This document shows positions 10,311 to 23,220 of a stretch of DNA of 64,000 nucleotides, piece after piece. The notes under the pieces are model-generated. The model made no database searches. It had not been told where the DNA came from and was given only the letters and a program-made list of their open reading frames with translations. Source of the DNA: Sphagnum compactum (Eukaryota; Bryophyta; Sphagnopsida; Sphagnales). The DNA lies in assembly GCA_965153455.1 (NCBI GenBank), contig OZ234493.1, positions 10,716,213 to 10,780,212 of the forward strand, read 5' to 3'. Each line of letters begins with the position of its first letter. The first letter of the stretch is position 1. Position numbers and translations under genes: made by a program.

Positions 10311-13300
10311 TCAAACTATTTGCCAGTCATCTTCTGACGAGGGCTCTTTTGGGGGTGACTTCTGCAATTCCAAAACTTGACTGCCAGTATCTGCAGGCTT
10401 TGTAGGAGCAGAGTTCTGGGCTACTGTGAACATGGGTGCCCCATTTGACTGCTCTGCCAGCTCTGATGATCGAGCGCAAAGGTCATAAAACTCTTCTGTT
10501 GTGCACAACACATTATCAGGACAGCTGTGTTAAGGAAATGTATCAGCTGTAGTAGTAAACAACTGCATTTTCATCTTGAGTGGCTAACTTGTCAAGCCAC
10601 ATTTCTCAAATAACAAAACTGTTGCAGAAAACAAAGTTGAAGGATATGCATACCACGGTTGTGGCAGTAGAAACCAAAGGCAAGAGATGGGTCGATGGAA
10701 TCCAGCGGCATCCGCCGCACATTACTGTACAACATTGAGTTGCATGAATATCAGGTCAAACAAGTCATCTTTTCATAGGACAGCCATTTCCAGCCAAAAA
10801 GATTTCCATTACTCATGGATTTCTTACTTGCACTGACTATACATTGTTGAGACTGTACAATGTCAAAATACAGCTTCATTTTATCGTACATGCCTGATCC
10901 AAGTATCAACACAACAAGTTAACATCATGCACAAACACAATAAACATTTTTACCTGCAGTGATAAGAGCTGGTATCCACCTCCAGGTTGTCAGGCAATAT
11001 GCGTACAACCTACACATAAGCAGCCAAATCTCAGGGGACACACCACTTCATGATCCCCTCCAGATAATTCCACCCTTGCATGAACTTATTGACTTCTTGT
11101 CTTAACAGTTGACTAACTTGCAGAGAGTCCCAGATGCACAGAACTGCAACCTGAGTGGACTCAAGGGAGATGTTGGAGAGGGAGCTTACCTACAGAAGCC
11201 AATGTATGCAGACCTAGAAATGACAAGAAAAGGAGGGAGAACAGGAGTATTAGTGTGAGCATGGGGAGGTATCAATATACCTGTTGTGTTTCATGAGGGT
11301 CCAAATACAGGGCCTGGTCATCCTGCACACCCACAAGATATGTTGAAGCTCCTGGCTTACCACCCATTATGCCAAGACTCTGTGGAAATGTGAAAGTTGC
11401 CCTCAAGGATGGGATATATCTGCACATAATCATTCCCAACATCAAGTTTAATGCGTAGTTTGCAGCTTACTTCTGACCTTGCTTAACAGGCCTCTTGCAA
11501 TGATGCTTTCCTAGTATGATGACTCTCAAATCCTTCACCTAAAATTACTGATATAACTTCCATGAGAAGCTGGCAAATAGGTGCATTAACAAGACAAATG
11601 AAAAAGTCCCCAACCTGTGGCAGCAAACACAAAGCCATCCTTCTATGATCTGGCATGGTTGAGGCTAAACCCCACCAAAAGTTACCACGAATTTGAGCAA
11701 GGGAAAAGGATTTAACCAACCGGGGATTGACCTTGTCAAGGCCAAGCACAAGTGGCACAAGCACTAGCAGGGCTGGCCACTCTTTGGCATGCTCTCCCCA
11801 TTTTGAGCACAAATGAGTTACATCCTCCACACACAGGACTGGGGCACCCCCCCTTTCACCATCTGCATCTCCAGAGACAACATGCACTACCATAGGTAAA
11901 ACTTGCTGGCCACCCCTCTTTTGATGCCTTTCTCTGTCTCCCTGAGCCAGAGCTTCCAGTGTCCTACAAAGAGCATAAGGCCCTAGCCAGGAGCCTGCAG
12001 CTAGCCCAAATGAGCTTCCCACCTCCAACAGACTATGGATTGAGAATGGACAGGACTCATCAGCTGAGTCACCAAAGCTTTCCACGATTTGAAGGTATTC
12101 CTGTGAGCATGCCTGCAACATGACCAGGAAAAAGTGATCCATTACCATATATTTAAATGCAACTCTGCATGGCATGTACATGCTAACATTTTGACAGGTC
12201 TCATTCAGAGTGGGTTTGATGTGAAAAATGCAGGATAAGAAGAAACCGCCATTTACCATCCGCTTAAATATGGACAGGAAGGCTCACCTGCTCACCTGAT
12301 CGCCGCCAAGACCTCCCCAAATGGTGGCAAATCAATGCCTGCATCCCATGTTCAACAAGAAAAAAAAGCATCAAAAGTGTGATCTGTAAAACAGGAAGGA
12401 AAAAGGAATCATCTGTGGGGTAATGACCACTGAAGGATTTGTGTCAAAAAATGGTGCTGAAGGACATTATCACCAGGGTACAGTACAAAGTATTGAAGGA
12501 GGAATGCCCTAAAAAAGTTCACAGGGTTCCACTGTTCAGCAAATCAGCCTGAGTGCAAACTAAAATTTCCATTTCAGCATATCAGAGTTCAAAGATGCCT
12601 GCAACAAGACATACCTGAGCTAAAAGCATCTGGCCGCTCCGCAGCATACAACCCCATCCCACATCACTTGTGAGATTTGATTGACCTACTGCATCAAACC
12701 CTGCCACATACAATATGATTGTTTGAGAATCAGCCACACTGACCATTTGGTGGAAAAAGCTTGTAACCTATGTTCTTGCCGCTTACCATAATTTGGACAA
12801 TCACATCACAATCCATGAGCCTTCTTCTTGCATGCATGCAGCAATAGATTCACAATTTAAAGCTAAGAGAGCAAACAAAAAGCTGCAATAATAATCCTCA
12901 TAACTACACACGTACATGCAAGAAGAAACATGACAAATTCCTGCATTTGGGAAACCAAATTCACCAGACCTTTGGACCACCAACCTTCTTAATACACAAA
13001 GAAGGATATTGTAGCACATACAAGAGAGGCAAAGAAGGATGTAAGTACATGTAAGAGACAGACAGACAGACCTCGACGGTACGTAAACCAGAGCCTGGAA
13101 CTGAAATCGTTCAAAAACTCCTGGAAGATAACAGGGGAAGAAACAGATTCATCAGTGGAGGAGATGTTGTAGCAAACTCCCAGCACCCAGATCGCACTTC
13201 CGGATGCGCTCGCAGCAGTAGTATACCACTTCTGACCTAGAAATCGCTCCTGCAATCGCCGCATAGGACCACACTGAACCACACGCTTCACACCAAAATC

Positions 13301-13624
13301 CCACCCTCCTCCTCCTCCTCCTCCTCCTCCTCCTCCGCCACCCTCCACCTCCGTCCGCCCTTCCAATATAGCAAACGTCCCGGAAACCAACGACGACCAA
13401 ACCGATCCCCCTACTCCTCCACCCTGCTGCCGCCCCTTACATATTATCCCCTCCCCAACCGGTACCTCCGTCCCCGCCCTTTCCTCCAGCTGCTGCTGCT
13501 GCTGCAGCTTCTCCTCCTTTTCCTCTTCCTCTTCCTCCTCCGCTGCCTCTTCTTCCCCCTTCCCCGTTCTCACTCCCACCTCTTCCGTGGCTACCTCAGA
13601 AGCTGCTCCACGGCGAGAAATCAT
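10311..13624 (-). CDS. ATG4: ATG4 cysteine protease, eight exons
   Basis: Exons in coding order: 13624-13072, 12700-12615, 12338-12288, 12112-11721, 11419-11281, 11009-10954, 10724-10654, 10495-10311. All introns are GT..AG, all phases agree, and the sum is 1533 nt, giving 510 residues. ATG4 cleaves the ATG8 C-terminus to expose glycine and also delipidates ATG8 on autophagic membranes; it acts in the cytosol. The catalytic Cys is residue 202 in GWGCMLRSGQ; Asp401 and His403 lie in LDPH. Other family blocks are FGLAAGSWLGPYALCR, LVLGLDKVNP, GGKPGASTY, and PLDSIDPSLAFGFYC. The C-terminus ends EDDWQIV, matching the W-x-x-V form of an ATG8-interacting motif. The N-terminal about 110 residues are low complexity (Glu run 24-38, Gln run 41-45, 13 glycines at 95-107), longer than I expect for the family. 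MRRLQERFLG and IWVLGVCYNIS are conserved N-terminal family blocks. No lesion is seen. Confidence 0.95.
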
Positions 13625-13830
13625 GTCCTTGGCCGTCCTTACACATCCCTCCCTCCGCCCCCTCCGTCCCTGCCCTACCCTTCGTCTTCTCTCTCTCTCT
13701 CTCTCTCCCTCTTCTCGTTCCTCTTTCTCTCTCTTCTGTCTGTGTCGTCGTTTGCGTCTTCTTCTTCTTCTTCTTCTTCGCTTGTTGTTGTGCTTCCTTC
13801 CTTCCTTGCATTATGTCTGTTGTGTGCTTT
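13625..13830 (-). promoter_or_regulatory. ATG4 leader, purine-rich in the transcript
   Basis: On the plus strand this is a CT-rich and CTT-rich stretch, so the minus-strand transcript would carry a GA/GAA-rich leader just before the ATG at 13624. Such leaders are common in plant genes. The transcription start is not determined. Confidence 0.4.
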
Positions 13831-16800
13831 ACTCTTTCTATTTTATTTTTTTACTTAATTAGCCTACCTTCACCTCTCAACTAGGTTCCTGAATCCTAAC
13901 TATTTATTTCCTTTTTTGTTGCTGCTTCTACATAGTGAATTTCTTTTAGGTTGCTTGGCTTGATTGGCTACCTTTTGGCTACTTTTTTTTTAATAAAAAT
14001 GGAATTAATTAATTAGCTTGTTCTCAACTTGGTTAGCTTAAACTTATTTTTAGCTTTATTTTTGAATGACCTGGTCCAAAGCAGGGTTTCTCAAAACAAA
14101 AAAAATTGGTGATGCCAATTTTTTCCAAAATAATTAGCAAAATTACTCATATTTACACTAGAAAAGCCAAAACTTTGCAAAAAAAAATTCCCACGAAAAC
14201 ATCTAAAAAATTTGTTGAAAATAAAACAATGGTCCAAAGCTTCTTTTAGGTATCATTTTTTAAAAAAACCTTCATGGGTTGGTTGATTAAGGTAGGTGGT
14301 AGCCTTCAAAGAATTTGACTTTTATTTTTTTAATAGAATGAAGGAATTTGGTCCAAGAGTGTTTAAACTTTAAACTATGTGATTTTCTCCATTTACAAGA
14401 GCAGAGGTTGCAAGGCAGCATTTGTTGAAAAAAAATTTGGCTCTCAAGTGAAAGGTGGGATGGCTACCCCATGTGCTTGTGGTGAGAGATGTCAAGGAAA
14501 CAATATAATCATTCAAGAAGGTTTTCTATAGGACATTTGCACAACACAATTGAAGCTAAATTCATACATGTAGCCATAATGTGCTTACCCAACAACAGGA
14601 CTTCCATTACTAATATGCCAATTCTGCAAGACACAAAAGAACACTTGCAAACAGTGAAAGCAATGCACCTCCTGAGAGTGCATTGCAATCTAATACCATG
14701 ACTTTGTATTGGACCCCTTTCTACAAGCTTTCCTTTCTACCAAGCTCTTTCCACTCAGGCCTCACCACCTGCACTGTTAGTATGCATACAAAATGCTGCT
14801 CAATGGCTGGCCACACTTGCAATCTCATGTGGAGTGATGCCCAATTCCAAAAAACCTCATTGTTGTTGCTACATACAAAACAACCATCACACAAGCATAT
14901 GGCATATGAAACTAGACCTAAAATCATGCAATCCAAAACACAAAAAGGAAATCCAAATCATGATCCCAATTTCTACCCTCGTTCCAACAAAAATGTGTTG
15001 CCCTTGCTTGGCACAACCTCATTCTTGGCACAAGTGACTTTTTTTCCTTTCTTGATTTGGTCTGTTGAGTTTGTGCACCTGTCTCTAGTTTATTAGACCT
15101 TCTCAAAAACAAATTCACATGTAACACTCAGTGTACAATAATAAAAAAAATTCACATCTTTAATTATCTTGCAAGTTTCAATTATCTCAACTTTGGAGTC
15201 TGCAATAGATTTTCCCAACACGAGACTATTTCAACATCTAGAATCTATCATCTACATCAACTATTAAGAATTGATATGTTTAAATATCCGGAAATGCTTC
15301 CAGTAACAAAGACAATTATGAACCATAAGATCCAATTCCAATTACTTACAAGAACTAACTTAATCCAACATATGTCTTACGTACCCCCTAGTCCATCAAA
15401 ATGTTGAATGTGCATTGTAACCAATCATTCATGGTCGATGTGTGTACCTTATCTAAGCACTCCTCAAGCTCTTGAGTTTCGCTCCATGGTTCATTGTAAT
15501 CAAGTTCACCCAAGGAACCTCGTAAGCAATTGTCCCCACTTAAAGACTTAGATTACCTTAAAACTCTATGGAAGCATAACTTTATGTCACATTCTTAAAC
15601 AAATCCTATGAAACATGATGTCATATTTGCGGCACTTATGGATGCACAATTCTCTCCAAAATCCAATCCTTTTCTCCAAAGCCAATCAACTTTTTCTAAT
15701 ATCTATACTTGACAACAAATACATTATTGACACGAAATGTATGTCTAGAGAATTCCACCAAAACAATATATTGTTCAATATTGTACTCAAACTATTAGTG
15801 TAAGATATATGTACCTTCTGATACATGTTTGGCCCAATAGTAAATTCAAAGAAAGATTATTCATAAGATGAAGTTATCATTTGACTAGCCTGCCATATGC
15901 ACAATATAACAATTAGTTGAAACATATTTACATAGCTAACTTAGACATACACCTTCAGGTATAAACACAGTAAAAAAAAGCCACCCAAACGAGTGAACAT
16001 TTTTTTAAACTATATTTTTGTACATTTGAAAGATCACAAGTGAAGCATAAGAGTTTGAATTATCATAATGGCGTTTGAAAATTATTTTGTCTATTCCAAA
16101 ACAAACAAGCTTATTTGCCACATTTATCTCACTCATTTTTCCAAACTCAACCACGCTTTGTGTGACAATCAAGTGGGTCAAATTATCAAAGGTTCCATCA
16201 TTAATCTATTACAAGTTAAGCAAAATTGGAACCATTTGCCATTGTTCAACCACATAAACATGAATGGATAACCAATATTGGTTGTCTAGGTTCATCATTT
16301 TATTGCAACTCACCAAAATAAACTAGTTTTTTTTAATATCAACTTGTATGGCTCACAAAACAATGTTGTGCATTACCTCGGATATGGACCAACTTATTGT
16401 ATTTGATCAATTTTTGTGAGGGTAGTTTTCAATTTTTAAAGACTAGAAAAGGTTTTTGAAAACTTCAAAATTAGTCCAAGGTTGGCCTAGCTGAAACAAA
16501 TTGTAGATATTTATTCTTTTTCTTTCCTTGTCACCATTTACAACCTAAAAAACAACATTGTCCCATCCCCTAAATGCATATATGACTTTTCATTTCTCAC
16601 ATGAAATTAATAGGATAAACATAAAATTGTCCATGTTCCAACAACAAATATAGATTTAACTTTCAATATTCCTCAAACTAAAATGTTTGATGAGGGAGTT
16701 TAATTTTGACACTAAAAGTTTCTCTCTCCCTTCAATGTGAATGTAACATCACAAACTTTCAATATCATGAAATTTCAATAAAATCTGTGCAAAAATCATA

Positions 16801-17819
16801 AACAATATGTCCATGCAAAATCTATGGACTTCAAAATGTAAAAATGTATAAATATATATATAATGTATAGTCAATTTTATTTAGACAATTGATTTTGAGC
16901 ACATTAATTAATCACATTAATAAAGTTGAACAATTTCACATGGGTCACATACACCACATGTTCAACTTAATGTTTAATTTGACTAGATAAGTAAAAAACT
17001 TTTGTCAAAACAAACATACCTAGTTTTGATTTTAATTAAATCAAATATAATTAATCATTTCAAACAAATGAACTTTATAATCATTTTATTCATGATGTTA
17101 TTAGTGAAAAAACCATGTTTTTGTAATAATGAAAATGTGTTTTACAACTCAAGTCGAAGTTCAAACAAGTTCACGTCCTTTTCTTTTAGTTTATGTTCTT
17201 TGTTTTCAATGTTCATCAAGTGCATTATTTTTTTTAATGACTATTTCCACACTTTTGAATCATTTCCATATTTTCAAATCATTTCCGCACTTTCCAAGTT
17301 CACCATGTGGTTTAGGTTGAAGCTCAAGGTTTTTTTCTCAAATCTATGTTCCTTGTGTTCAATGCTTGTTGAATGGCTTTTATCATTCAAAATTCACCAT
17401 GCAATTTAGGTCAAAGTTCAAGTTTCATTTGTTTTAAATTTTGTGTTCCTTGCTTTCAAAGTTCACTAAATGTCTTTGCTTGTTCATGCATTTAAAATTG
17501 CATCGATTTTTTCTAGTGTAAGTTTGGCCACACATTTTGTATTTTAAAGCCTTACAAAAACTTTCCATGCTTATTGTTGTGTTGTGTGGCTATGACACCA
17601 TTCAAAGTTTTTAAAACCTTTAAGTTTTGAAGGGAAATGACATGCCAATTTTTAAAAACACACCCACATTCAAACCCCCTTCTATAAATATTACAATAAA
17701 ATTTAGACATAGTGAACCAAAGAAAAAAAAAGTAAAGAAATCTAAATGGGAAAAAACACAGTTTACCAAGATCATTGGGCTACAAGGTTTTCATGGTTTG
17801 GGGGTAAATGGTCAAATGT
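13831..17819. other. AT-rich intergenic DNA without a recognisable gene
   Basis: Short open frames are AT-composition artefacts (runs of F, I, N, K) with no domain. A stretch at about 16750-16840 ('atcacaaactttcaatatca...') is repeated with divergence at about 61909-62010, so part of this is dispersed repeat. Confidence 0.6.
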
Positions 17820-18125
17820 AAGATTTCATCACAAACTTATTAGGTTTCATAACTTTGTACAAATTTTGTGCAAAATCCATATAAAACCATAAGTTCATAT
17901 AGAATTGCATGAATTCCATGTTATGGTTAATATAACAATATTTTTACATATTCAATATCTTAAATATTCAAACAGATGATACATTGTTTTTTAATGACAT
18001 ATGTGAATGTTAATATTCAATACACAAAAATTGCAAAGTTTTATGCAAAATTACGTCATGATAATTGAACAAATTTAGTTAAAATGTAAATTGTACGTAC
18101 TTCATATGAAAACATCATAAGTAGA
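17820..18125 (+). repeat. dispersed repeat, copy 1 (inverted copy at 62.0-62.4 kb)
   Basis: It shares blocks with the reverse complement of about 62030-62360, including 'catcacaaactta', 'atgcatgaattccatgttatggttaatat', 'atgacatatgtgaatgtt' (in part) and 'ttatgcaaaatta'. Order is kept in inverted orientation, so these are two copies of one element family about 44 kb apart. The family is unidentified. Confidence 0.7.
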
Positions 18126-18852
18126 AAATTGTAATATTATTTTTGATAATGTGAAAATAATAAAATAAATTGAAAAATTATTTCTTAAAAAAATAACCAA
18201 AATAGTTGAAAATAAATTATGAATATCATATTTTCATTTTCTTAATTACTCAAATAAAAAAATAGGAAAGAAGATTAGAAATATAACAAAATGACATTGA
18301 AAAAATGAAAGATCAAAATGAATTTATTTTAATTTAATTTATTAAAATAATAATAATTAATGTGCATGTGAAACTTGAACTAATTCAATTTTTTTAATTC
18401 AAAATTTAAAAATTTAACTTCTTTTACAACACTAAAGATATATGTGAATTTTAATCATATAACTTTCAAATTGAAATTAATTTTCATTCTGAGATATTTT
18501 AAATAAATAATAATAAAATTATTATATTTAAAATTTTCCAATATATATATAATGTTTTACCCTTTGGAAAATTTTTAATTATAGAATTCAAATGATAACT
18601 TAAATAATATTTATTTAATCAATTATTTAAAATTTAAGTAATACATTTTATATCTTGAAATCAAAAGACATTACAAATTTCAATGTAATTATTGAACTAA
18701 AAATCAATTATATTTGATGATTATATTTAAAATGTACATGTGTAAAAAAAATTGATTATGAAATTACCTAACTATATAATAAGGTTTTAATGTGTGATAT
18801 TCAAAAAATATGTGTTTACATATTTTGTGATAGTGATTTATATTATCATGTG

Positions 18853-18930
18853 AAGTGGTGATCAAATGGTTAAGACTTTTGGGTTGTGGATGAAGAGGTG
18901 AAGGTTCACATCTCATTTTTGACATATTGT
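18853..18930 (+). mobile_element. possible tRNA-derived SINE head
   Basis: The segment 'gtggtgatcaaatggttaag' resembles an RNA polymerase III A box, and about 33 bases later 'aaggttcacatctc' resembles a B box (GGTTCRANNCC with changes). The spacing and order fit a decayed tRNA-like SINE head. The body and tail are not delimited. A chance match in AT-rich DNA is possible. Confidence 0.4.
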
Positions 18931-21733
18931 GCCCATAATGTCATTGTGATGACCCATTTTAGGTTCACCAAACCTAAATAAAAACCTTTTTTTAAAAGAA
19001 TGGAATCAAAGGTCTAGTGTGATTTTGGATTCATCCATAATTTAATTTAGAACAAGAAATAGAATATTATTATTTATTATTATTTAAATAATAATAAATT
19101 AATAATTTTAAAATTAAATTAATATTGCCATGTTAATTAATAGTTTTAGTCACCTTAGCCATATTAAACAATCATTTTAGTGACTCGTAAAAAAAAGTCA
19201 GTTTTTGGCATAAATGAATGGTCTAATTTGATTGAGGTCAATTTTGTTCATATCCATTTTGATTGAAATTTCAATCATGAAAACTAGCATAAAAACGCAC
19301 ATTTGTAATATTGTTTCAACACAAAAACTTTTTAATTATTATTATTTGAAAACATTGGAATAAAATGAATGAACAAAAGAAAACATCAAAAAGACCAAAA
19401 TGAGATAAAATAAATGCACTAAAAAAACACAAAACCAAAACAAGTGTCATTAGAAGAAATAACAAATGCACCATAAAAACACGAGATTAGAAAGATTAGT
19501 AAAACAAACTTCAACCCAAAAACATGAAATTAAAAAAACTAGTAGAAGATAACTTCACAATAAGATGATTTTAAACATTAAATCAATATGAAAGTGTTAA
19601 GTTGCAAGTCCTTTTAAATCACAAACGTATATTGAAAAACTTGCTAAAAGCTTTCCAAAAACATCAAATCGTCTTGAAATTTAGAACACAAATGAAGACG
19701 TACATTGATCATATTTGTTTGCCACTTTGCATTTGTGCTTCCCAAACTTCCAATAACACAAAATTAAACATCAAATTGCAAAAATGAACTTTAGAACTAT
19801 AAATGCAAGAAGAATATACTAACAACAAAATCAAATCAAATAACTTAAATTTTGAGTTTGGACCTTGCAATGTTACTCATTTCTTCATGTTGACCATTAA
19901 TGCACCTCCACCATGTTGTTCGACTTTTACAAAATGTAAATAGGAAACTATAAGTTGAGCTACAATAAAAAAAACTATGAGCTTTTACAAGCAATTATCG
20001 ATTCTTCCAAATGCAAGTAATGGTGAGGAGCTTGGAGGGGGATGGGTTGCTAAAGGGAATAGTACAAGGACAACTTTTTGGCATCCAATGGATGTGGGAA
20101 GTTGAGACAACTAACCTCAATTACAATATTGTGTGTGGGGGGTTGGTTCATGACTCCTACCAAATGGTCATATCTTGGTGACTTTAAGCATATATGATGG
20201 CCTAAATGTCATTAATATGTCATTTGCCAAAAAAAGAAAAATCTTTTTGTTAGGATGCAAAAACTTGCCAAAAAAAAACTAGTCCAAGGGGATGTTAAAA
20301 TGTTTTGTTCTCACATGATAAGTGAAAACAAAAATGGTTACTTGTTTGATTAGAAAGTCATTTAAAAATATTGGAGCTCGTAAGTCATAACATGGAGAAG
20401 AAAGAATGGGGTGTGGGTAAGTAAAATAGTGGCATGTGTAGTTCTATCTACCTAAAGATCTCAATTGATTTCTCTAGTGTGTTTAGAGAATGCCTTGTAG
20501 CGCTTGGCTTTTCAAAAATGGAAAGTTTTGCTCCTATGAACATTCCATTTTTTGTAAAGCTTGGCATAAATTTTCCCCCACGATAACTTATGGGTATTGA
20601 TTAAGTATCACATGATTTTTTTTATAAAATGTGAAATCACTCTTTCTACTTGGTAAAACACATAGGTGAAGGAATTACCAAAATTGGACAATGCAATTGA
20701 TGAATTGTCTTAATATATATTGCACAAATTTTTAAACCTAAGATTTGATATTTGAAATTGCTATAACAATTGCATAAGACTAAATGAAACCTCTTAAATT
20801 TGTTCAAATATTCTTACGTTGTGTTCAAAAATTGAACAATAACCTTTATGTTATTGGGTGTTTTATAGCATATCTAGATGTTAATGATGAAAAGTTTGAA
20901 TTGTAAATTACATTTTTTCATTTCAATTTAAACTATCCCAATAATGCATTAAATGTTATTTTGAAATCATGTTGAAAAAGTCGTATAAACAATTAAATCC
21001 ATAAATATGATCATTTGCAATATGTTTGAATTTTATTACAAGAACAAAGGAAAAAATTATATGTATTTTTCAAATCATATTTTGAATATTGTAAGAGTTT
21101 GATGTTACTCCCCAAATTTCATTTATAATTATGCATCGAATTATTAAATTATTATTGAATTGCCCAAAGCTTTGATATTTGAAATTGCCACAATAATTGC
21201 ATACAACTAAATGAAACATACCTGAAAACTAACTCTTTTTTTTCCCTTAACCATCTACATGGACATGAAAAGGAACATATTATTATGACTTTTCATGTTA
21301 TTTTTGGAAAAGGATGAAATAACTATTATTTGAATTACTTACATACATACATATATATGGGCTACTTGAAACCACAAACTTTGGATAAATTTAGAGAACA
21401 TAAAAAATTTCATATGCTAAAACCTTGTAACTTGGGAAAAAGTTTTGATTTTATGGAATAATTTTAATAATTAAATACATATTTAAATTTTAACTTGAGT
21501 TTCACTTTGAAAATGTGAGAAAGAAATAAAATAATGGGAGTTTACCAATTTAATAATATGCTTCCCTCTCCACTCTCTATTTTTTATCTCATATGTTCCC
21601 ATATAATTTTCAATAGTTCATCATTATTTATGTCAATCTCAAATTTGATTTTACTATATAACATGAAAAAAGGCAAATATATTTTGTGTTATTTTTTGAA
21701 AAGATATTCAAATAATAATTCCAGTGACGAGTA
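18931..21733. other. AT-rich intergenic DNA
   Basis: I see no supported gene. Composition is strongly A/T with many homopolymer runs. Around 20700-20780 and 21170-21210 the phrase 'gatatttgaaattgc.ataa.aattgcata' recurs, indicating local or dispersed repeats. Confidence 0.6.
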
Positions 21734-22722
21734 AAATACGAACCTGGGTTAGGTAAGATGGGTTTAGGGTGCAGAACTCGTCTCGTCCTACCAAAATCGA
21801 TTCCAGACCGGAATCGGCCTCAAAATTGCACATAACGGAATGAAACGTTTCAAGTGTTGAACAACGGAATCAACACTTGTCGAAGTGTTTTTCGTGAAAC
21901 TTTGCAACTTCTTGAGCTTGGTGGTCTTGAATCTTGACGCCGGTGGACCAAGACTTGAATATCTGGATTTCTGAAGTGGGGAGATGAACCTTCTCCTGCA
22001 CGGTAGAAATGGAACTCAGGCAAAGGTGGGAACTTACTCTTTCCTTTTAAGCACTAAAATTCAATTTAATCTGTTAGGGTTTTGCCGTGGAATGCTTGGG
22101 GTTTGGAGACTTTATGTTTCTACCAGGAAAGGTTGATGGTGCTGAAGGGACTTTGATATTTTTGTTAGAGTGGGGTTCATTTCAGTATTTGTGCAGTAGC
22201 AGGTAAGGGGAAAAGTGGATGTATAGTGAGGAAAGGTGTACAAATCTTGGAGTCGAGTTCTCAATTTGCAATTGAAGTGCACACATGCGAAACAATGTTT
22301 GAAGCGGGGGAAACACTAGCATTGGGTGAACTAGAGTGTTGTGATGTGCAATTTCAGAATACCTGCCCTCAAATGCATGGGAGGAGGAAGTCCTAGGCAG
22401 TTGATGATGCTGGGATCAAATAAGCTTTTGATAGTCAGCGTTTTCCAAAGTAGGTGATATGGTTGTGTGCGGTGAGTTCTGGTGGGTTTCCTTGAGATCA
22501 AGAATGGTTGAGTTGATGCTAACATGGCTGAACAGTATACTTTGTTTAACACATGGAGGATCCATTGGAAACAATGAACATTATACTTATAGAACAGCTA
22601 CTATCCTAATATTTGGAAGAATGATCAGAAACGATGTGCAAAGTTAGACAAGCCAGACATTTTGGATGAGTCTGTAATTTATACTCTAATTATTTCTGTT
22701 GTTTTGTTTGTCACATGATCAG

Positions 22723-23009
22723 ATATTTTCACAAGGAGTCATTTTTATATGGCCATGACAATTATGACCAATTTGTGAATATTCCAAAGGTATGGGGTGA
22801 GGTATGGGCTGTCTGAAATTGCAGTATGGAGCTTTCTCTCTTTTGTTTTGCTTATAACCTTTTACCTGTATGTTACAGTCAAGGTGATTCATAATTCTTG
22901 CTCTGAGGTTACTAGAGGAGTTGATCGGGTCTTAGGTACAGAGGAATTGATACCTGCCTCAGCAAATATGGCTGGAGTTGGATCCTCATTTGGAGGTTTT
23001 GGTTGGCAG
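22723..23009 (+). pseudogene. casein kinase 2 alpha fragment
   Basis: Two exon remnants are visible. Exon-like 22723-22789 starts right after an AG and reads, after an early one-base shift, HKESFLYGHDNYDQF, matching the CK2 alpha segment before its helix G region. It ends at a GT donor. Exon-like 22929-23009 begins VLGTEEL, has a one-base shift, and continues in another frame as LELDPHLEVLVGR, again matching CK2 alpha and ending at GT. The intervening about 140 bases look like the original intron. The kinase core upstream and the last exons are missing. Intron retention shows a DNA-level copy, not a processed transcript. Confidence 0.8.
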
Positions 23010-23220
23010 GTCAGTTCTTAAGCCTTAGCAGCCTAATTCTTTTGAACTTGAGCAAGAAAATACAGAGTTAACTCATTCAACTGTTGGTGTTCTTCATCTT
23101 CATGGTTGTATTATGTACATGCAGAGGACTCTAAATCATCAAAATCTAGTGATCGGTGTTAGAAAAGCTTTTTCTTCTCAATTGCTTTCTATAGTTACCA
23201 TTTTTAAGTGAATGTTGCAG

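Noticed and set aside
11483-11720. Extension of the large minus-strand frame beyond ATG4 exon 4
   Set aside because: The frame runs into the intron. The conserved continuation is in the exon at 11419-11281, and the GT at 11720 gives the correct phase.
12989-13071. Extension of the ATG4 first exon to the end of its open frame
   Set aside because: The conserved sequence stops at TYRRG, and the next conserved exon joins in phase from 12700.
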